Part shown: positions 1 through 9,530 of the stretch, one piece after another
Numbering within the stretch: the first letter of the stretch is position 1
Layout: each line of letters starts with the position of its first letter
Source of the DNA: Deltaproteobacteria bacterium
GTDB lineage: Bacteria > Myxococcota_A > UBA9160 > SZUA-336
Direction of reading: 5' to 3'
DNA length: 32,162 nt
NCBI GenBank assembly: GCA_029261925.1
Contig: JAJDAJ010000102.1
Coordinates: 1 to 32,162, forward strand
Position numbers and translations under genes: made by a program
The notes under the pieces: generated by a model
Seen by the model: the letters and a program-made list of their open reading frames with translations, nothing else
What the model was told of the DNA's origin: nothing
Database searches by the model: none

Positions 1-23
1 CTGTGGCTGCCAGGTAGGTTGTT
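1..23 (+). repeat. Left terminal inverted repeat of the IS481-like element
   Basis: Bases 1-23 match the reverse complement of 1003-1025 at 19 of 23 positions, with an uninterrupted AGGTTGTT core at the inner end. The element proper begins at base 2 (TGT); base 1 is probably target DNA. Transposase would bind here. Confidence 0.85.
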
Positions 24-88
24 CATCCGGGTCCCTCTGAGATGATGGGTTTGCCTGAACTCAAAAGCTCAGAGGGGGTGCCCGGATG
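24..88 (+). promoter_or_regulatory. Inverted repeat that can hide the transposase ribosome-binding site and start
   Basis: The arm at 24-41 (CATCCGGG then CCCTCTGAG) is complementary to the arm at 68-88 (CTCAGAGGG then CCCGGATG), with a small bulge and a loop of about 26 bases. The right arm contains the purine-rich Shine-Dalgarno (GAGGGGG, 72-78) and the ATG (86-88). A transcript entering from outside the element would contain both arms and could fold to occlude initiation; a transcript starting in the loop would not. Such hairpins are known to damp transposase expression in other IS elements; that role here is inferred. Confidence 0.6.
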
Positions 89-1003
89 AAGATCCACGCG
101 AACGCGAGGACCACGTACAAGACTAGAGCAGAGCTGGTGGATTGTGTGCGGCTGCGGGGGTGGTCCAAGGCCCGGACCGCTCGCGCTTTCGGGATCAGCT
201 CGCCCACGGTGGCCAAGTGGGTGCGCCGCTACGAGGGGGAGGGGCGAGCCGGGCTCGAGGACCGCTCCTCGGCTCCCCACCGGATCCCGCACCGGACGCC
301 GGAGGGCGTTGCACGACGGATTGCCGGCTATCGGCGCAAGGGCCTGCGGAGCTGGCAGATCGCCGAGCGCCTGCGGATGGCGGTCTCCACGGTCTCGGCC
401 GTCCTGCGGCGGCTGGGCCTGGGCCGCGGCTGGGATCGCCGTCGAGAGCCCGTGGTGCGCTACGAGTGGGAGCGACCCGGGGACCTGATCCACATCGACG
501 TCAAGAAACTCGGCCGGTTCCGCGAGGCAGGTCACCGCGTGGGCCCGCGTCACTATCGCAACGCGGGCATCGGCTGGGAGTTCGTTTACGTCTGCGTCGA
601 TGACGCCACCCGGCTGGCCTACGTCGAGATCCTGGCCGACGAGCGCAAGGAGACGGCCGTCGGCTTCCTCCGGTGCGCCTGGCGCTGGCTGCGGCGACGC
701 CGGATCCAGGTCTGCCGGGTCATGACTGACAACGGCTCGCCCTTCGTCTCCAAGCTCTTCGCTCGCTGCTGCGACCAGCTCGGCATCCGCCATCTGCGCA
801 CCCGACCCTACCGGCCCCGCACCAACGGCAAAGCCGAGCGCTTCATCCAAAGCCTGCAACGCGAGTGGGCCTACGGGAAGCTCTACCGCTCCTCCGCCGG
901 ACGACGCCGCGCCCTGCCAGCCTGGCTGCGCTACTACAATCACCAGCGGCCCCATCGTGCGCTCGGAGGACAGCCCCCGATCGCAAAGCTCAGGGCGATC
1001 TAA
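86..1003 (+). CDS. IS481-family DDE transposase
   Basis: This 305-residue transposase catalyses cutting and joining of the element's ends. An N-terminal helix-turn-helix region (about 13-50: a winged-helix/HTH_29-type stretch around SKARTARAFGISSPTVAKW) is followed by a second HTH-like stretch (about 87-112) and an rve integrase core. The catalytic triad is visible as D138 (HIDVKK), D215 (MTDNGSPF) and E251 (TNGKAERF), giving DD(35)E spacing. The C-terminal YNHQRPHRALGGQPP motif is typical of the family. The gene is full length with no frameshift, so the element may be active. ATG at 86 follows GAGGGGG at 72-78 and lies inside a hairpin. A long open frame on the opposite strand is a codon-composition shadow. 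Confidence 0.95.
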   Translation: MKIHANARTTYKTRAELVDCVRLRGWSKARTARAFGISSPTVAKWVRRYEGEGRAGLEDRSSAPHRIPHRTPEGVARRIAGYRRKGLRSWQIAERLRMAVSTVSAVLRRLGLGRGWDRRREPVVRYEWERPGDLIHIDVKKLGRFREAGHRVGPRHYRNAGIGWEFVYVCVDDATRLAYVEILADERKETAVGFLRCAWRWLRRRRIQVCRVMTDNGSPFVSKLFARCCDQLGIRHLRTRPYRPRTNGKAERFIQSLQREWAYGKLYRSSAGRRRALPAWLRYYNHQRPHRALGGQPPIAKLRAI

Positions 1004-1025
1004 ACAACCTGCCTGGCGCCAACAG
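1003..1025 (-). repeat. Right terminal inverted repeat of the IS481-like element
   Basis: This is the reverse-complement partner of bases 1-23. It begins within the transposase stop codon (TAA at 1001-1003), so the reading frame runs right up to the repeat. The element ends with ACA at 1022-1024, directly followed by GCTAGC. Confidence 0.85.
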
Positions 1026-2294
1026 CTAGCCCGCGAGCTGGTCGAGGCGCTCGAAGAAGTCCGGAAAGGTCTTCGCGACGCACTCGGGATCCTCGATCGA
1101 GATCCCGCTGGTCGCGAGCCCCGCGACCGCGAAGCTCATGGCCATCCGGTGGTCGTCGTACGTCGCGATCCGCGCGGGCTCGAGGCGTTCGGGCGGCTCC
1201 ACGATCAGATCGCCGCCGCTGATCTCGACGTGGGCGCCGAGCTTGGTCAGCTCGACCCGCAGGGCCTCCATGCGGTCGGTCTCCTTGAGCCGCAGGTTGG
1301 CCACGTTGCGGATGGCCGTGGCGCCGCGCGCGAAGAGCGCCACCACGGCCAGGGTCAGCGCGCTGTCCGGGAAGGCATTGAGGTCGATGTCGATCCCGTG
1401 CAGGTAGGGCGCGCCGCGCACCGTGATGTGCCCGGTCCCGTGCTCCACGGTGCAGCCCATCCGCTGTAGCACCTCGGCGAAGCGCACGTCGGACTGGTAC
1501 GACGCCGAGGACAGGCCCTCGATCCGCACCCGGCCGCCGGTGATCGCGGCCGCGGCCATGAAGTACGTGGCGGCGGTGGCGTCGGGCTCGATCGCGTAGC
1601 TGCGCGGCCGGTAGGCCTGGCCCTGCTCGATGCGGAAGCGATCGCCCGCGGACGCGTCGACGGAGATCCCGAACGCGCTCATGGTGTCGATGGTCATGTC
1701 GACGTACGGGCGCGAGGTGATGGTCGGCGCGCTGATCTCGATCGCCCCTGCCGCGAGTGGCGCGACCATGAGCAGCGCGGAGAGGAACTGGCTCGAGCGG
1801 CTCGCGTCCAGGGTGATCCGGCCTCCCTGGAGTCCGCCGCCGTGGACGGTCAGCGGCGGGCAGCCGGCCGACGTGCGCACCGAGATGCCCAGCGCGGCCA
1901 GGGCGTCGGCCAGGTCCTGCACGGGCCGCTCGCGCATGCGGGCGGTTCCGTCGAGCACCACGCGCCCCGGGACCAGTGCCGCGACCGCGCTCAGGAAGCG
2001 CAGCGTGGTTCCCGACGCGCGGCAGTCGATCGGGTGCAGGGGGATCGCGAAGTGCGTGCCGACCCCGTGCACCCGCAGTGCCCCGTCGTCCCCGGAGCTG
2101 TCGACCTCGACCCCGAGGCGTCCGAGCCCGTCGATCATCGCGCGCGTGTCGTCGCTGTCGAGCCAGCCGCTCAGGCGGCTCGGGCCCTCGGCCAGCGCGG
2201 CGCAGATCAGCGCGCGATTGGTGTAGCTCTTGGAGCCGGGCAGCTGCACGCTCGCATCGAGCCCGGAGATCGGCGACACGGGCCTGACCTTCAT
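1026..2294 (-). CDS. aroA: 3-phosphoshikimate 1-carboxyvinyltransferase (EPSP synthase)
   Basis: This enzyme joins phosphoenolpyruvate to shikimate-3-phosphate, the sixth step of the shikimate pathway, in the cytoplasm. The 422 residues match the family length. Signature LPGSKSYTNRAL (18-29) supplies the K22, S23 and R27 substrate ligands, RASGTTLRFL (92-101) is the PEP/glyphosate loop, and LKETDR lies near the C-terminal active site. Relative to the E. coli loop the residue after the Arg is Phe rather than Pro, the non-E. coli type of loop. The stop codon (TAG, 1026-1028) lies within the GCTAGC target of the adjacent insertion sequence, so the ORF was kept intact. The ATG at 2294 has no Shine-Dalgarno; a TACCTT box lies 8 nt upstream. 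Confidence 0.95.
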   Translation of the reverse strand: MKVRPVSPISGLDASVQLPGSKSYTNRALICAALAEGPSRLSGWLDSDDTRAMIDGLGRLGVEVDSSGDDGALRVHGVGTHFAIPLHPIDCRASGTTLRFLSAVAALVPGRVVLDGTARMRERPVQDLADALAALGISVRTSAGCPPLTVHGGGLQGGRITLDASRSSQFLSALLMVAPLAAGAIEISAPTITSRPYVDMTIDTMSAFGISVDASAGDRFRIEQGQAYRPRSYAIEPDATAATYFMAAAAITGGRVRIEGLSSASYQSDVRFAEVLQRMGCTVEHGTGHITVRGAPYLHGIDIDLNAFPDSALTLAVVALFARGATAIRNVANLRLKETDRMEALRVELTKLGAHVEISGGDLIVEPPERLEPARIATYDDHRMAMSFAVAGLATSGISIEDPECVAKTFPDFFERLDQLAG

Positions 2295-2302
2295 GACGCG
2301 GG

Positions 2303-2308
2303 AAGGTA
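2303..2308 (-). promoter_or_regulatory. Candidate -10 box for near-leaderless aroA transcript
   Basis: TACCTT on the minus strand ends 8 nt before the aroA ATG. A start point 7 nt past the box would leave only a leader of about 2 nt, and no Shine-Dalgarno is present. No convincing -35 box is seen at 17 bp spacing. Confidence 0.4.
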
Positions 2309-2386
2309 GCAGACCGCGATCCGTACGGAAGCGGCAAGTGCGCGGATGAAAAAGGGATTCCTGGCGGTTCTGGGCACTGGCGTGCG

Positions 2387-2415
2387 TTGACCGCCCCGGG
2401 TGCTCGCGATATTCT
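2387..2415 (+). promoter_or_regulatory. Sigma-70-type promoter for the aminotransferase-serA-purA operon
   Basis: TTGACC at 2387-2392 and TATTCT at 2410-2415 are separated by exactly 17 bp, near the housekeeping consensus (5 of 6 bases in each box). The predicted transcript start is near 2422, leaving a leader of about 58 nt before the ATG at 2480, with GGAGGG at 2468-2473 as ribosome-binding site. Confidence 0.75.
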
Positions 2416-2479
2416 CCGGCGCGTTCCGCCGCCGGCGCCCCGATAGCCCCCGTGTGCTGGAGCCCCCGGAGGGCCCGCC

Positions 2480-3637
2480 ATGCCCAAGTATCGCCTGCTG
2501 ACTCCCGGCCCCGTCGCCGTACCCGAGCGCGTGCTGCTCGCCATGGCGCAGACGGTGCTGAACCACCGTGCTCCGGCCTTCCTGCCGCTGCTCGAGGAGG
2601 TCCGGGCGGGCCTGCGGCAGGTCTTCCAGACCGGGCGCGAGGTGCTGCTGCTGGCCAGCTCCGGCACGGGTGCGATGGAGGCCGCGGTCGTCAACGTGCT
2701 CGAGCCCGGCAGCCGTGCCGTGGTGGTCCGCGGCGGCAAGTTCGGCGAGCGCTGGGGCGAGCTCTGCGAGACCTACGGCGTGCTCCCGGAGTACGTCGAC
2801 GTGGAGTGGGGCCGGGCGGTCGAGCCCGCCGCCGTGCGTGCGGCCTTCGAGCGAGCGCCCGACGCCCGGGCGCTGCTGGTCCAGGCCTCGGAGACCTCCA
2901 CCGGCACGTACCACCCCGTCCGCGAGCTCTGCGAGCTGACCCACGAGCAGCCCGGCCGGCTGATCCTGGTCGACGGCATCAGCGGCGTGGGCGTACACGA
3001 CCTGCCGATGGACGCCTGGGGCATCGACGTGCTGGTCTCCGGCAGCCAGAAGAGCTGGCTGCTGCCGCCGGGTCTGGCGTTCGTGGCGCTCTCGGAGGCC
3101 GCCGAGGCGGCCATGCGCGCCTGCGAGCGGCCGCGCTACTACCTCGACCTGCGCCGCGAGCTCGACAGCCAGGTGGGCAACCAGACCGCCTGGACGCCCG
3201 CGGTCTCGCTGATCGTGGGCCTGCGCGAGGCGCTGCGCATCATCCTCGACGACGGCCTCGAGAAGGTGCTGGCGCGCCACCGGGCGCTGGCCGAGGCCAC
3301 GCGCGCGGCCATGCGCGCACTGGGCCTGGAGCTGCTCGCCCCCGACTCCCCGTCGTTCGCCTGCACGGCCGTCCGCGTCCCCGCCGGGGTCGATGGCAAG
3401 GCGCTGCTGCAGCACCTGCGCGACCGCTACGACGTGACCCTGGCCGGCGGCCAGGGCCACCTGGCGGGCAAGATCTTCCGCGTGGGCCACATGGGCGACG
3501 TGGACGCGTTCGACATGGTGACCGCCGTCAGCGCGATCGAGATGGGGCTGGCCGATCTCGGCTGGCCGGTGAAGGCGGGGGAGGGCGTGCGCGCGGCGCA
3601 GGAGTCCCTGCGCGGCTGGCTGGCCGGAGGAGCGTGA
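2480..3637 (+). CDS. Class V PLP-dependent aminotransferase (serine-pyruvate / alanine-glyoxylate type; probable phosphoserine aminotransferase role)
   Basis: This is a 385-residue fold-type I aminotransferase of the serine-pyruvate/alanine-glyoxylate group. The N-terminal LLTPGPVAVPERV motif, SSGTGAMEAAV (PLP phosphate loop, about 60-70), LVDGISGVG with the PLP-contacting Asp (about 173-181), and Schiff-base lysine K191 in VSGSQKSWLLPPGLAF are all visible. It is the first gene of an operon and is followed one base later by serA. This context suggests it transaminates 3-phosphohydroxypyruvate in serine synthesis, as proposed for class V enzymes in organisms lacking classical SerC. Sequence alone cannot exclude glyoxylate or pyruvate as acceptor. 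The ATG is supported by GGAGGG six bases upstream. Confidence 0.88.
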   Translation: MPKYRLLTPGPVAVPERVLLAMAQTVLNHRAPAFLPLLEEVRAGLRQVFQTGREVLLLASSGTGAMEAAVVNVLEPGSRAVVVRGGKFGERWGELCETYGVLPEYVDVEWGRAVEPAAVRAAFERAPDARALLVQASETSTGTYHPVRELCELTHEQPGRLILVDGISGVGVHDLPMDAWGIDVLVSGSQKSWLLPPGLAFVALSEAAEAAMRACERPRYYLDLRRELDSQVGNQTAWTPAVSLIVGLREALRIILDDGLEKVLARHRALAEATRAAMRALGLELLAPDSPSFACTAVRVPAGVDGKALLQHLRDRYDVTLAGGQGHLAGKIFRVGHMGDVDAFDMVTAVSAIEMGLADLGWPVKAGEGVRAAQESLRGWLAGGA

Positions 3638-3638
3638 G

Positions 3639-5239
3639 GTGGCGCGGGTCCTGGTCAGCGACCGGCTCTCCGACGAGGGCCTCGAGATCCTCGAGCGCGC
3701 CGACGGGATCGAGCTCGACTACCGCCCGGGGCTCGACCCGGGCGAGCTGATCGAGGCCATCGCGGGCTGCGAGGGCCTGATCATCCGCAGCGGCACCAAG
3801 GTCACCGCCGAGGTGCTGGCCGCTGCCGACGAGCTGCGCGTGATCGGGCGTGCGGGCATCGGGGTCGACAACATCGACCTGCCCGTCGCGACCGAGCGCG
3901 GCGTCATCGTGATGAACACGCCCGAGGGCAACGCCATCACCACCGCCGAGCACGCGATCGCCCTGATGACGTCGCTGGCGCGCCGCATTCCCCAGGCCAC
4001 CGCGAGCATGCGGGCGGGCAGCTGGGACAAGTCGAAGCTGCCGGGGATGGAGCTCTTCGAGCGCACGCTGGGCGTGATCGGGCTCGGGAACATCGGCAGC
4101 ATCGTGGCCGACCGCGCGCGCGGGCTGCGCATGCGCGTGGTCGCCTTCGATCCCGTGGTCAGCGAGGAGCGCGCGCAGCGCCTGGGCGTGGACCTGGTCG
4201 GGCTCGACGAGCTCTTCGCCCGCGCCGACGTGATCACCTGTCACGTGCCGCTGACCGAGAGCACGCGCGGCCTGGTGGGGCGCACGGCCTTCGAGAAGAT
4301 GCGTGAAGGCGTCCTGGTGATCAACGCCGCGCGCGGCGGGATCGTCGACGAGGCGGCCCTGCTCGAGGCGCTCGAGAGCGGGCGCTGCGGCGGTGCGGCC
4401 CTCGACGTCTTCGAGGTGGAGCCCCCGCCACTGGACCACCCGTTGCTGCAGCGCGACGACGTCGTGCTGACGCCGCACCTGGGTGCCGCGACCCAGCAGG
4501 CACAGCTCAACGTGGCGATCGCGATCGCGCAGCAGGTCGTCTCCTACCTCTGCGACGGCGTGGTGCACAACGCCGTGAACATGCCCTCGCTCTCGGCCGA
4601 CGATCTCGACGAGCTGAGGCCGTTCATCACGCTCGGCGAGAAGCTCGGCATCTTCCAGGGCCAGGTGGCCGACGACATCGCCGAGATCGACGTCGAGTAC
4701 GCGGGGGCGGTGGCCGAGCTGAACGTGCAGCCCATCACGATCGCGGTGGTCCGCGGCCTCCTGCTGCCCTGGTGCGGTGCGACCGTGAACTACGTGAACG
4801 CGCCGGTGCTGGCGCAGCAGCGCGGGATCCGCGTGATCGAGTCCAAGGCCGCCGAGCCCGAGGACTTCGTGAGCCTGATCAGCGTGCGCGTGCGGACCAA
4901 GGGCGATCGCGAGCACCTCGCGTGCGGGGCGATCTTCGGGCGCACGCAGCCGCGCATCGTGCGCGTGGACAACTTCCGCTTCGACGCGATTCCCGAGGGC
5001 ATGACCCTGCTGGTGCGCAACGTGGATCAGCCCGGAGTGGTCGGCCAGCTGGGCACGCTGCTGGGCCAGGCCGGCGTGAACATCTCGCGGATGCAGCTGG
5101 GCCTCGATCCGCACACGGGAGAGGCGCTGCAGCTGCTCAGCGTGATGGGCGAGCTCGGCGAGCCGCTGCTCGCGCAGATCCGCGCCCTGGGAGGAATCCA
5201 GAGCGTGAGGCTTCTGGACCTGGGAGCGAAGGTGGGCTG

Positions 5240-5240
<1 letters not shown>
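3639..5240 (+). CDS. serA: D-3-phosphoglycerate dehydrogenase, long form
   Basis: This enzyme oxidises 3-phosphoglycerate to 3-phosphohydroxypyruvate with NAD+, the first committed step of serine synthesis. At 533 residues it is the long form: a split substrate-binding domain, a Rossmann NAD domain with GLGNIG (148-153) and the acidic D171 after the second beta strand, then an intervening domain and a C-terminal ACT domain (about 460-533, TLLVRNVDQPGVVGQLGTLL) that normally binds serine as feedback inhibitor. Catalytic Arg lies in NAARGGIVDE (R232) and His in LTPHLGAAT (H280). The GTG start follows the aminotransferase stop after one base, with GGAGG at 3626-3630. The stop overlaps the purA start (TGATG), implying coupled translation. 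Confidence 0.96.
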
Positions 5241-6532
<1,292 letters not shown>

Positions 6533-6540
6533 ACGGCGCG

Positions 6541-8043
6541 GTGGCTCGACGCACCCCGGAGCTCGCGGACCTGATCGATCTCGAGCACGTGCTGCGCGCG
6601 GATCGCGAGCGGCCGCTGGAGGTGCTGCGCGCGCGCGAGGCGCGGATCGCCGCCGAGCTGGGCGTCGACGCCGCATCCCCGGGGGCAGGTGGGCGTGAGC
6701 TGGTGCTCGCGTGGCTCGACCGCGTGCGGGCCTCGGGCGAGCCCGCGCCGGGGCGGGCCGCCTCCCGCGCGCTCTCGGCGGTCGCGGCCGCGCTCACGCT
6801 CATCGGCCTGGCGCTCGGCGCCGGCGGCGTGGCGAGCTGGCTGGCGGCGGTCGACGCACGCCCCGTCAACACGATTCACCTGTGGACGGCGCTGGTCGGG
6901 GTGCAGCTCGGGCTGCTCGCGCTCTGGCTGCCGAGCCTGCTGCCCGAGTCGTGGATCGCGCGCGTGGCGCCGCTGCGCGCGGCGCGCGCGCTGCTGTCCG
7001 CTCTCGCTTCCGCCGGGCCCGCGCTGGTCGGGGGTCTGCTCGCGCGCGTGACCGACCGGCGCATCGACACCGCGCCGCTGCGCCGGCTCGAGGCGCTGTA
7101 CGGACCGCTGCGCTTCTGGACGCTGGCCCGGCTCACCCAGGGCTTCGCGCTGGCGTTCAACCTGGGCGCCGCCGTGGCGCTCGCGGGCCTGCCCTACGTG
7201 GACGATCCCGCGTTCGGCTGGCGCAGCCGGCTGCTCTCACCTGCCCAGCTCGAGCTGGCGCAGCGCGTCGTGGCCGCGCCCTGGCGCGCCGCCTGGCCGG
7301 CCGCGGTGCTCGACCGCGAGCAGATCGTTGCCACGCGCTACTCGCGCATGGAGCCCCGCTTCGGCGACACGCTCAGCCCGGCCGCGCGGCGCGTCTGGGG
7401 CGCCTGGTGGCCGTTCCTGCTCGCGTCGCTGCTCTTCTACGGCGTGTTGCCGCGCCTGGGTCTGTGGCTGCTGGCACGCTTCCGCTTCGCGCGCGAGCTG
7501 CGCTCGGTACCGCTGGACCACGCCGACGTGGAGCGCCTGCGCGCGCGTCTGCTGCGGCCAAGCGTGGACGCGCGCGCCGACGCTCCGGATCCCGACGTCG
7601 GGCCGGGGTCGGCAGCGCGTGGCTCGGGGCCCGCCCTGCCGCACGGCCCGGCGCGGGTCCTGGTCTGGTCCGGCGTCGACCTCGATGCCGACGCCCTGCG
7701 CCGCCGGCTCGCGGTGGAGGGCATCGAGGCGCGCGACATCCGCCAGGTCGGCGGCCCCGACCCGGCGCAGGATCGCGCCGCGCTCGACGCGCTGCGCGCC
7801 GTGCCCGACGACACGCCGGTGCTGCTGGTCGTCGAGGGCTGGGAGCCGCCGTCGGCCGACTACGCCGACCTGGTCGGCGCCCTGCGCGACGCGCTCGGCC
7901 CCGCCCACGCGCTGGTGGTCGCGCTGGTACATCCTCGCGGCTGGGTCGAGCCGCGGCTGCTTGCGCAGTGGCGCGAGCGGCTGGGCCAGCTGGCGGATCC
8001 GCGCCTGCGCGTCGAGGCGCTCGGCGGTGAGGAGCGAGCTTGA
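6541..8043 (+). CDS. DUF2868-like integral membrane protein
   Basis: This roughly 500-residue protein resembles the DUF2868 family by architecture and context. An N-terminal soluble stretch (LADLIDLEHVLRADRE) precedes four hydrophobic membrane segments: SAVAAALTLIGLALGAGGV, a segment around LVGVQLGLLALWLPSLL, one around GFALAFNLGAAVALAGL, and one around WPFLLASLLFYGVLPRLGL. A C-terminal cytosolic domain rich in Asp, Glu and Ala follows. Its function is unknown. It lies 8 bp after purA and overlaps the next gene by four bases (TTGA). DUF2868 genes often sit beside DUF3482 GTPase genes, as here, which suggests a membrane partner for that GTPase. The GTG start is the first in-frame candidate after purA; it lacks a clear ribosome-binding site, so the true start could be slightly later. 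Confidence 0.78.
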   Translation: MARRTPELADLIDLEHVLRADRERPLEVLRAREARIAAELGVDAASPGAGGRELVLAWLDRVRASGEPAPGRAASRALSAVAAALTLIGLALGAGGVASWLAAVDARPVNTIHLWTALVGVQLGLLALWLPSLLPESWIARVAPLRAARALLSALASAGPALVGGLLARVTDRRIDTAPLRRLEALYGPLRFWTLARLTQGFALAFNLGAAVALAGLPYVDDPAFGWRSRLLSPAQLELAQRVVAAPWRAAWPAAVLDREQIVATRYSRMEPRFGDTLSPAARRVWGAWWPFLLASLLFYGVLPRLGLWLLARFRFARELRSVPLDHADVERLRARLLRPSVDARADAPDPDVGPGSAARGSGPALPHGPARVLVWSGVDLDADALRRRLAVEGIEARDIRQVGGPDPAQDRAALDALRAVPDDTPVLLVVEGWEPPSADYADLVGALRDALGPAHALVVALVHPRGWVEPRLLAQWRERLGQLADPRLRVEALGGEERA

Positions 8044-9425
8044 GCGCGCCGCGCTTCGTCGTGGTCGGACACGTCAACCGGGGCAAGTCCAGCGTCGTGT
8101 CAACGCTCGCGGCCGACGAGAGCGTGCGTATCGGCGACGCTCCGGGCACCACGCGGAGCTGTCGCGAGTACCCGATGCGCGTCGCCGGCGAGGTCCTGTA
8201 CGTGCTGATCGACACTCCGGGCTTCGAGCGCGCGCGCCACGTGCTCGCCTGGCTGCGCGAGCGCGAGACCTCGACGGCGGACCGACGCGCGCTGGTCGAG
8301 CGCTTCGTCGCGGAGCACGCCGGCAGCGAGGCCTTCCCGCAGGAGGTCGCGCTGCTGCGCCCGATCCTGGACGGGGGATTGATCCTGTACGTGGTCGACG
8401 GCTCGGTCCCGTTCAGCCCCGCCTACGAGGCCGAGACCGAGATCCTGCGCTGGACGGGCCAGCCGCGCATGGCGCTGATCAATCCGATCGGCGGCGACGA
8501 CTACCAGGCAGACTGGCGCCGCGTGCTCGATCAGTACTTCGGGCTGGTGCGCGTCTTCGATCCGCACCTGGCCGGCTTCGAGCAGCGCATCGAGCTGCTC
8601 CGCGCGCTGCGCGAGCTCGAGGGCGGCGGAGCGCTGGACCGCGCGATCGAGGCGCTGCGCGAGGACCGCCGCCACGGGTCGCGCGAGAGCGCGGCCCTGA
8701 TCGCCGACGCGCTCGTCGACGTGCTCACGCGCGTCGAGCGCGAGCGGCTTCCCGCCGGCGTCGATCCGGAGCCCGCGAAGCCCGCCCTGCGCGAGCGGCT
8801 CTTCGCCTCGCTGCGTCGCCGCGAGCTGCGCTTGCGGGCGGACCTGCGCGAGCTGTACCTGCACGCGGGTCTCGAGGTCGCGCAGACCAGCGTGGAGCCG
8901 GCGCCCGAGATCGAGGCGGATCTCTTCGATCGGGGCACCTGGAGCCGGCTCGGTCTGAGCCGGCGACAGCTCCTGGGGGCCGGTGCGGCCTCGGGCGCCG
9001 CCGCGGGTGCCGTGGTCGATGCGGCGCTGGGCGGGGTGTCGCTGCTCGCCGGCACGGCGATCGGCAGCCTCGCGGGCCTGGCGTCGAGCTGGCTCGCCTG
9101 GGAGCGGCTGGCGCGCGTCGCGGTGCTCGGCTCGCCCGTGGCCGGGATCGAGCTGCGCTGCGGGCCGGTGTCGGCACCGGGCTTCGCCTGGGTGGTGCTC
9201 GACCGCGCGCTGATCTTCTGGCGCACGGTGTCCGCCCGCGCCCACGCACGGCGCGGCACCGTGGAGCTCTCCGGCGAGCCCGGAGTGGTGCGCGAGCTGG
9301 AGCCCGGGCTGCGTGCCCCGATCGAGGCGGTGTTCCGCGAGCTGCGCGCCGGGCCGGGCGAGGCGGCCCTGCAGGAGCTGCGGGAGCGGCTGGCTCGCGC
9401 GCTCGAGCCGCTGCTCGAGGACTGA
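8040..9425 (+). CDS. GTPase with DUF3482-type C-terminal region
   Basis: This 461-residue P-loop GTPase has G1 GHVNRGKSS (about 9-17), a G2 candidate GTTR, G3 DTPGF and a G4-like NPIGGDD, in which the usual NKxD is altered. The long C-terminal region contains a glycine/alanine-rich hydrophobic hairpin (ASGAAAGAVVDAALGGVSLL, then a second apolar run) that could touch the membrane. This matches the DUF3482 family. The TTG start is favoured because GAGGAG (8029-8034) lies about six bases upstream and the start overlaps the stop of the DUF2868-like gene. It is the last gene of the serA-purA operon. Its cellular role is not established; the pairing with DUF2868 is the only functional hint. Confidence 0.8.
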   Translation: MSAPRFVVVGHVNRGKSSVVSTLAADESVRIGDAPGTTRSCREYPMRVAGEVLYVLIDTPGFERARHVLAWLRERETSTADRRALVERFVAEHAGSEAFPQEVALLRPILDGGLILYVVDGSVPFSPAYEAETEILRWTGQPRMALINPIGGDDYQADWRRVLDQYFGLVRVFDPHLAGFEQRIELLRALRELEGGGALDRAIEALREDRRHGSRESAALIADALVDVLTRVERERLPAGVDPEPAKPALRERLFASLRRRELRLRADLRELYLHAGLEVAQTSVEPAPEIEADLFDRGTWSRLGLSRRQLLGAGAASGAAAGAVVDAALGGVSLLAGTAIGSLAGLASSWLAWERLARVAVLGSPVAGIELRCGPVSAPGFAWVVLDRALIFWRTVSARAHARRGTVELSGEPGVVRELEPGLRAPIEAVFRELRAGPGEAALQELRERLARALEPLLED

Positions 9426-9486
9426 TCGCCGCGTTACCGCGGCTTCGCCCGATCTTCTCCGCGCACTTCGCGCGCAACCCCGACGC

Positions 9487-9495
9487 TGGTAGTCT
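9487..9495 (+). promoter_or_regulatory. Candidate extended -10 promoter for the Kazal protein gene
   Basis: TGGTAGTCT has the TGn extension followed by a TAGTCT hexamer. The predicted start near 9502 leaves a leader of about 29 nt containing AGGAGGG (9518-9524). A weak TTCGCG sits 17 bp upstream of the hexamer. The same TGGTAnnCT arrangement occurs before two other genes in the window. Confidence 0.5.
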
Positions 9496-9530
9496 GTTTC
9501 TCGGTGCAGGTCTCAGCAGGAGGGAATGGA

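Larger units (their letters stand above)
2..1024 (+). mobile_element. Complete IS481-family insertion sequence
   Basis: The element runs from TGT at 2-4 to ACA at 1022-1024, the terminal bases typical of IS481-family elements. Imperfect terminal inverted repeats (1-23 and 1003-1025, 19 of 23 positions matching) flank a single intact DDE transposase gene. The right flank at 1025-1030 reads GCTAGC, and base 1 is the C expected as the last base of a GCTAGC duplicate on the left. This agrees with the NCTAGN target preference known for IS481 of Bordetella. The element is about 1023 bp, a normal length for the family. Because the window starts at its left end, the left target duplicate itself cannot be seen. 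Confidence 0.9.

Noticed and set aside
23..955. Long open frame antisense to the transposase
   Set aside because: Product is low-complexity Ala/Gly/Pro/Arg with no domain; it mirrors the intact DDE transposase.
3528..5114. 528-codon minus-strand open frame opposite serA
   Set aside because: Antisense shadow; serA has all catalytic and NAD-binding motifs.
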